From: Tenrec ecaudatus
Lineage: Eukaryota; Chordata; Mammalia; Afrosoricida; Tenrecidae
Reading direction: 5' to 3'
Assembly: GCF_050624435.1 (NCBI RefSeq)
Contig: NW_027458555.1
Location: forward strand, 62,001 to 126,000
DNA: 64,000 nucleotides
The notes below the pieces were generated by a model. The model did no database searches. It was not told the DNA's origin and saw only the letters and a program-made list of their open reading frames with translations. The translations under genes and the position numbers were made by a program. This document shows, in pieces, positions 59,580-64,000 of this stretch (its first letter is position 1; each line of letters opens with the position of its first letter).

Positions 59580-59755
59580 GTCTGTGTCCACCTGCACTGT
59601 AACACACGAATGTGTCCTCAGTGCCCTCAGAGGTCAGAGGTAGGGAGAACTGCTTTTTGGAGGAGTCAAGGTCACTACCTCATTAACCAATAGTAGGAGA
59701 TCTCCATACACCATGGCCTCTCCTTGGGTGCTGCCTGATCCGATTCCAATTATCC
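59580..59755 (-). pseudogene. IGHV relic, VH4-type FR2-FR3
   Basis: The minus strand reads RIRQHPRRGHGVW (FR2, normally WIRQHPGKGLEW), then stops. After a frame change it reads SSKKQFSLPLTSEGTEDTFVCYSA (FR3 end, with Cys-Tyr transposed relative to Tyr-Cys). No leader, FR1 or clear recombination signal is seen. The 3' flank contains 'gagcgccccctgctgg' (59508-59523), a flank motif shared by the other V segments. Confidence 0.65.
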
Positions 59756-60319
59756 TCTCTCTGACACTGACCACATGGTACAACAAGCACCTTCAGGAGA
59801 AAGATGGGAAGGAAGGAGATAGACATTTCTGAACTGAGTCGCCCTAGCTCAGCAGGCTCCAGAGTCTCCTCCTGGTAAGGCCACTTTTACCCAGGAAACT
59901 ATACCAAGCATTTTCATGAGTGTAACTGACCAGTCAAAGGTTGGGACCCATGAGCACTTTGCTCATGTCAAAGCACCAGGGTTCCACCTGGAGATTTCTA
60001 CAAAGCTGTTTCCCAAATCAAGTTGAATGCAGGCAGGTGAGTTAAGTAAGAAAGGAAGCAAATGAATATACACGGATATCATGGCTACTTATTGGGGAAA
60101 TTTTCTAGCAATATTGAGAATGTCTTTCGTAAGAAAAAGGCCAGGAAATTTGACCTGAGGATCTTCCTATTACGACAACGCACCCGCTCATTCTTCAAGG
60201 GCAGCAAGGGCTGAACACAGAATTTCATGAAGAAAGCTAACCTAATCTGCTCTATAGCCCTGCTGTTATTCAAAAGTCAGAGTGGGCTGCTCCAGAGTGT
60301 TATTCAGAAGTCAGAGTGG

Positions 60320-60652
60320 GCTTGCACAGTAATACATGGCCGTGTCTGAGTCCTTCAGGCTGCCCCACTGCAGGGACATGGTGCTGATGGAGTTGTCTGT
60401 GGAGATGGTGACTTTTCCTTGGAAAGATGGGTTGTACTTGGTGTCAGCGTTATTAGGATAAATCATTCCTATCCATTCCAAGCCCTTTCCAGGTGGCTGC
60501 CTAATCCAGTGGATCCAACTTCCAGTAAAGCTGTACTCATATATCTTACAGGAGATTCTCAAAGACTCCCCAGGTCTCTTCACCTCTGCCCCAGACTGCA
60601 CCAGCTGCACCTGAGCACAGACACCTCTGAAGATAGGATTCAGAGATCAGAG

Positions 60653-60688
<36 letters not shown>

Positions 60689-60789
60689 ACCGCCACCACC
60701 ACCACCACCTACCACCCCTGCATTCAAACCCTGTGGCAATCCTGATTTGGGAGAAGAGCAGTGAGGTGATCTAGGGGGAAAGTCCCCAT
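60320..60789 (-). pseudogene. IGHV segment, VH5-type, open V exon but no RSS
   Basis: The V exon (60624-~60320) is open: [25 protein letters not shown] with Cys, [70 protein letters not shown]. This is a clear VH5 pattern ([32 protein letters not shown] in human as remembered). Both cysteines and the tryptophan are present. The leader at ~60746-60789 reads MGTFPLDHLTALLPNQ, but the splice donor GT is not found. The intron contains (CA)n and (CAC)n repeats. After the V end comes CACTCTG and a duplicated 'cccactctgactt', with no nonamer at 23 bp. It is probably unable to rearrange. Confidence 0.88.
60657..60720 (+). repeat. (CA)n and (CAC)n microsatellite in V leader intron
   Basis: About 16 CA dinucleotides followed by CCACCGCCACCACCACC-type triplets. 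It expands the usual ~90-100 nt leader intron to ~120 nt and replaces its sequence. Confidence 0.93.
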
Positions 60790-60892
60790 CTTGCAAGGAA
60801 AATGGAAAGCAATCACACTGTGGCCCCCAGCTGGGTGATGAGGGGGCTTCCCCTGTGGAGGTGGCCTGTGGGTCTAAAATGGATGTCTTCCA

Positions 60893-60900
60893 CTTTGCAT
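60893..60900 (-). promoter_or_regulatory. Octamer-like site of VH5-type segment
   Basis: ATGCAAAG on the minus strand, one mismatch from ATGCAAAT, 104 bp upstream of the candidate ATG at 60789. This spacing equals that of the intact promoters here and supports the leader call. Confidence 0.6.
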
Positions 60901-63242
60901 ATTTCTGCCTTGCCCTCCATGTCAGACTCCTCCAGCCTTATAACCCTGGAAACCCAAGGCAGGGGAGGTGCGGGTCTTGGCACTGCTAGGAAGGACAGAA
61001 CCTGATCCTACTAACATCACACAACACACACACAACACAACACACACACTGGCAGCCACCCACGGAGAGTTTTGAACGGTGGCTCTCCACTGACAATCCA
61101 CACCCGGGGAGTAATGGTTTCAAACCCATTGTGAATCTGCAGCTCAAGTAGCTTGGGGCCCTCACAGACAGTCCCTCCTTATTGTCTGTGGGAATTATGT
61201 CCAGGATAGAAATTACCTCTGTCTCCTTAGTGAAGACTTTGAAGAATCTGATCTCCCAAATGTCACCTTTTGACAGACTCTCAGGTGTGTCCTAGCGCCC
61301 AGGTCTGCCCTGCGCTTCCTGCTGCCTGAGGAGAGGAAAATCTCAGGGAATGTCAGCTTTACTCAGAGTGTCAGACAAATCTGTGCAGATTAAAGCCAAA
61401 GATGAGTGTATCACTCTGAATACTCATGGTCAACGTGGCCCTTGTTACCGCCTCACTGACATTGTAGCTCCGTTCAGAAAAAAAGTTAAAAATCTAATAA
61501 AGAGAATATTTCACCTTCAGCAGTTTCATAATTAGTCCCTAAATGTTTCTCTGAAATGCTCTGATCTAAACTAAATAAAACCATCAGTGTGTTAACTTTT
61601 CTCTCGCTGAGGAGGCTTTGAGGTTCAGGAAACACAAAGAACCGCTGCCATAACAGCCCACGAAGACAATGTCCTACATCTGGATTTTGAGAGTAGTCAC
61701 TGGGGACTTTAAACCACATGAGGTGCAGCTAATTGTCTCTCCCTTTCCAGAGTGATGATCATTGAAGACACATGGAAACCATTCATCCAATGCTGTAATG
61801 AATCATGGATATGAGTCTCCTGAATTCTAATACCAGAAGAAATAGACGATTCCTTGCTATTAGTACTCACTTGTTTGGAAAAGACAGCATTAGAAGGTCT
61901 TGGGGTAGAGTGGGATAAAAAAGTGGACACACACACACACAAAGAAAAGAAAAATAAAAAGACTAGGCTTCCTGGTTGGGTAGACTTGTGGAAGTCCTGA
62001 GACTATGGCTGTCTATTTCAGTGTTAAGTCCATAATTGAAAATGGTGAATTGAAATACTCCACTATTTGGTTGCATTATGCTGTTACTTATTTATTGTAT
62101 TTAAAATATTAGCTAGAACTTATTTTATATATTCTGAAGAAATAATGTTATATTCTCTCCACCTGTCTGGTAGCTCATCATAATGTGGTGGCCTGTGCTT
62201 TGCTGGCATGCTGGAATATACGTCAGTGTTATATGTAATGCCAGCAGGGTCATCCAAAAGGAGCAGATTTCAACAAAGCTTCCAGACTAAGAACAGACAA
62301 TACAGGACCCCTCTCCCCTCTTCAGAGGAAGAAGCTGCTAAAATCTTATGCAAACTTTTGAAGCATTGTTGAATACTGACAGCCTAAGCAAAGAAAGTAG
62401 GAAATTTTTTTAACTACTCAAGTTCGAGGGCCCTAAAATGTGACCAAAGAGAGGCTGATTTCTTGGAGTGGAGATGGCCATGAGGACATGATTTGGGTAA
62501 ATCCTCTGCGAGTGGAGCCCTCAGCATCTTCATTTACTGATGGAGCATGACTCGAGGTAGAGAGAAACAACTGAGAAAGTCTTCTAAGGACCAGAACTTG
62601 GAATTTGCATGCTACAAATTTAGGGAATTTGGAAGTGGTCAAAAATAAATGAGATGCATGATATTGATTGGTATCCTAGGCATTAGTGAGCATAAATGGA
62701 ATGACTGGTATTGGCCAATGTGAATCATAAAATCATAGGATTTACTATGCCGGGAACAGCACAGTCAAGAGAATGGCATGGCATTCATTGTCAGAAAGCA
62801 TCTTACTAAACCCATCACGAAACACATTACAATCTTTGAAAGGATTATATCTGCCTTCAAGGAAATCCAATCAAGACAACTATTATCAAACATTACTTGA
62901 ACAATGCAATTGCCGCCAAATTTAGCATATCAATAAGTAATGTATAATACGAATAAAAAATATTTTAATTTGCTCCTCCCTCCGCACTTTCTGCTGTTGA
63001 GATCTCAATTCCATTATTATACATCCCACATGCAATAGGTTTGATTTTACATATTTCTTATATTGTATTCCTATGTCATAAAAATAGCGAAATCCCTTGG
63101 GGGAAACAGCGAGATGGAGAAGCATCCCCAGACCACAACAGGAAACCAGCCCTGAAACAGTCCCTCTGCACCTGCCCCTGAGTGTGTCCTGTGATCTGTG
63201 GGTCCTGAGCGCCCCCTGCTGCCCAGCTCTCTCCCAGCAGGG
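60901..63242. other. No gene recognised
   Basis: Contains (AC)n near 61020-61050 and 61925-61943, and possible decayed SINE at ~61050-61150. The last ~160 bp are the 3' flank of the next V relic, paralogous to 53545-53696. Confidence 0.45.
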
Positions 63243-63400
63243 AGTTTGTGTCTGGGATCATACTGACTTCCTCTCAAGTTCTCACAGAGTAACAGAGGGT
63301 CTTGTCTTCTATTTTCTAACCTTCCATTTGCAGATGAACTGTGTTCTTGTCATTGTCTCTGGGGATGTTGAATCAGCCCTTCACAGAGTCTGCATTGTTT
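63243..63400 (-). pseudogene. IGHV relic, VH3-like FR3
   Basis: The minus strand reads NADSVKG, then a stop, FNIPRDNDKNTVHLQMEG, a stop, KIEDKTLCYSVRT. It is a CDR2-FR3 remnant with two nonsense codons and Ser in place of the second cysteine. The nonamer ACACAAACT (63243-63251) remains, but the heptamer is not recognisable. Paralog of 53697-53880. Confidence 0.75.
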
Positions 63401-63626
63401 TTAGTGCTGCAAGGCAGTGTTTACACAGGGATATGAACAAAGGCTACATACCAAGGTACTTTTATACTCCTCTCTTGAGGGGTGATTTAATGTCACAGGA
63501 AAGTAAGGTCAATCTCAGGAAGTAATTTTCATTGTCTGTCATTTCTAAGTGCATTACTGGTAAATAAAGGATTCAGCGAAATATTCGAAGTCACTGCCTC
63601 AGTGAGCACAGCTGCCATATCCCCAG

Positions 63627-63971
63627 GTTTCCTGACGCTCTCAGGATGTGGGTTTCACAGCGTGTGTCTCACACAGGAATAGGCGGCAGTGTCCTTACGC
63701 TTCAGGCTGATAATCTGTAGATGAGCTGTGCTGATGGAGGCATTCAAGGAGAAGACATAGCCCTGTGTAAAGCCCTGGACATATTTTGACTCCCCAGTGT
63801 AGGTGTTGATCCAGCCCTTCCACGGAAGGCGTTCTTTTATGGGAGCTTGTCAAATTCTATTCATACTGTAGCTGGCGAAGGTGTTTCCAGAAGTCTTACA
63901 GGATAACTTTGCCAATCTCCAAACTTCCCCCCTACGCCCAGACTGCACTAACTGCATCTGGGCATGCACAC
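63627..63971 (-). pseudogene. IGHV pseudogene, VH7-type, cut by window end
   Basis: V exon from 63971: GVHAQMQLVQSG, then frame-shifted FR1, and LSCKTSGNTFASYSMN. FR2 is broken (TGA after RI; the conserved Trp is Arg), then [48 protein letters not shown]. The acceptor AG is TG (CACTG|GTGTG; the paralog at 54363 has CACAG|GTGTG). The signal is CACGCTG (63658-63664), 22 bp spacer, TCAGGAAAC (63627-63635). The leader lies beyond the window end. Paralog of the VH7 copy at 54 kb. Confidence 0.88.
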
Positions 63972-64000
63972 CAGTGACGAAGTAAACCAGAAGGCACATG

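Noticed and set aside
1-64000. CRISPR array, bacterial operon, or phage features
   Set aside because: The sequence is mammalian. No spaced direct repeats of CRISPR type, no dense coding.
1-64000. D or J segments (12 bp spacer signals, WGxG motif)
   Set aside because: None seen by eye. All signals found are V-type with ~23 bp spacers on the minus strand.

Overview
The window is mammalian germline DNA from an immunoglobulin heavy-chain variable (IGHV) region. All recognisable V segments lie on the minus strand, so D, J and C genes would be expected off the low-coordinate end. There are no bacterial-style operons. Nearly all remaining sequence is transposon-derived.

The host is most likely an afrotherian, and a tenrec is my best guess. 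Many decayed SINE copies match the AfroSINE sequence as I remember it (a 'gactcatagcgaccc'-type core), and RTE-type LINE tails typical of Afrotheria accompany them. Two copies of a SPIN-like hAT element are also present; to my knowledge tenrec is the afrotherian known to carry SPIN. No database search was possible.

Layout: 1-14 kb holds antisense L1 fragments, an unclassified ~0.5 kb repeat family, one SPIN copy and a mariner relic. A truncated VH3-like pseudogene lies at 14.3-14.7 kb, followed by SINE/RTE-rich DNA. A full-length stathmin (STMN1) retrocopy with an intact 149-codon frame is at 20.5-21.5 kb. A short hAT element and a clan-II (VH4-type) pseudogene follow at 21.6-22.7 kb, then a nearly full-length pogo/Tigger-like transposon at 23.7-26.0 kb. 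A second VH4-type pseudogene is at 31.1-31.7 kb. A full-length ~8.76 kb L1 (34.17-42.93 kb) sits inside an older L1. A clan-II V gene with an open frame, but lacking the first conserved cysteine, is at 46.4-47.0 kb. The last 10 kb holds VH3 relics, two VH7-type pseudogenes, a VH4 relic and a VH5-type segment without a recognisable recombination signal; the VH3-relic/VH7 pair is duplicated with a ~9.6 kb period.

In a working locus each V segment (octamer promoter, leader exon, ~90 nt intron, V exon, heptamer-23-nonamer signal) would rearrange to D-J. Here nine of ten segments carry a disabling lesion visible in the sequence, and the tenth lacks a structural cysteine. The window therefore looks like a degenerate part of the locus, shaped by segmental duplication and repeated transposon insertion.
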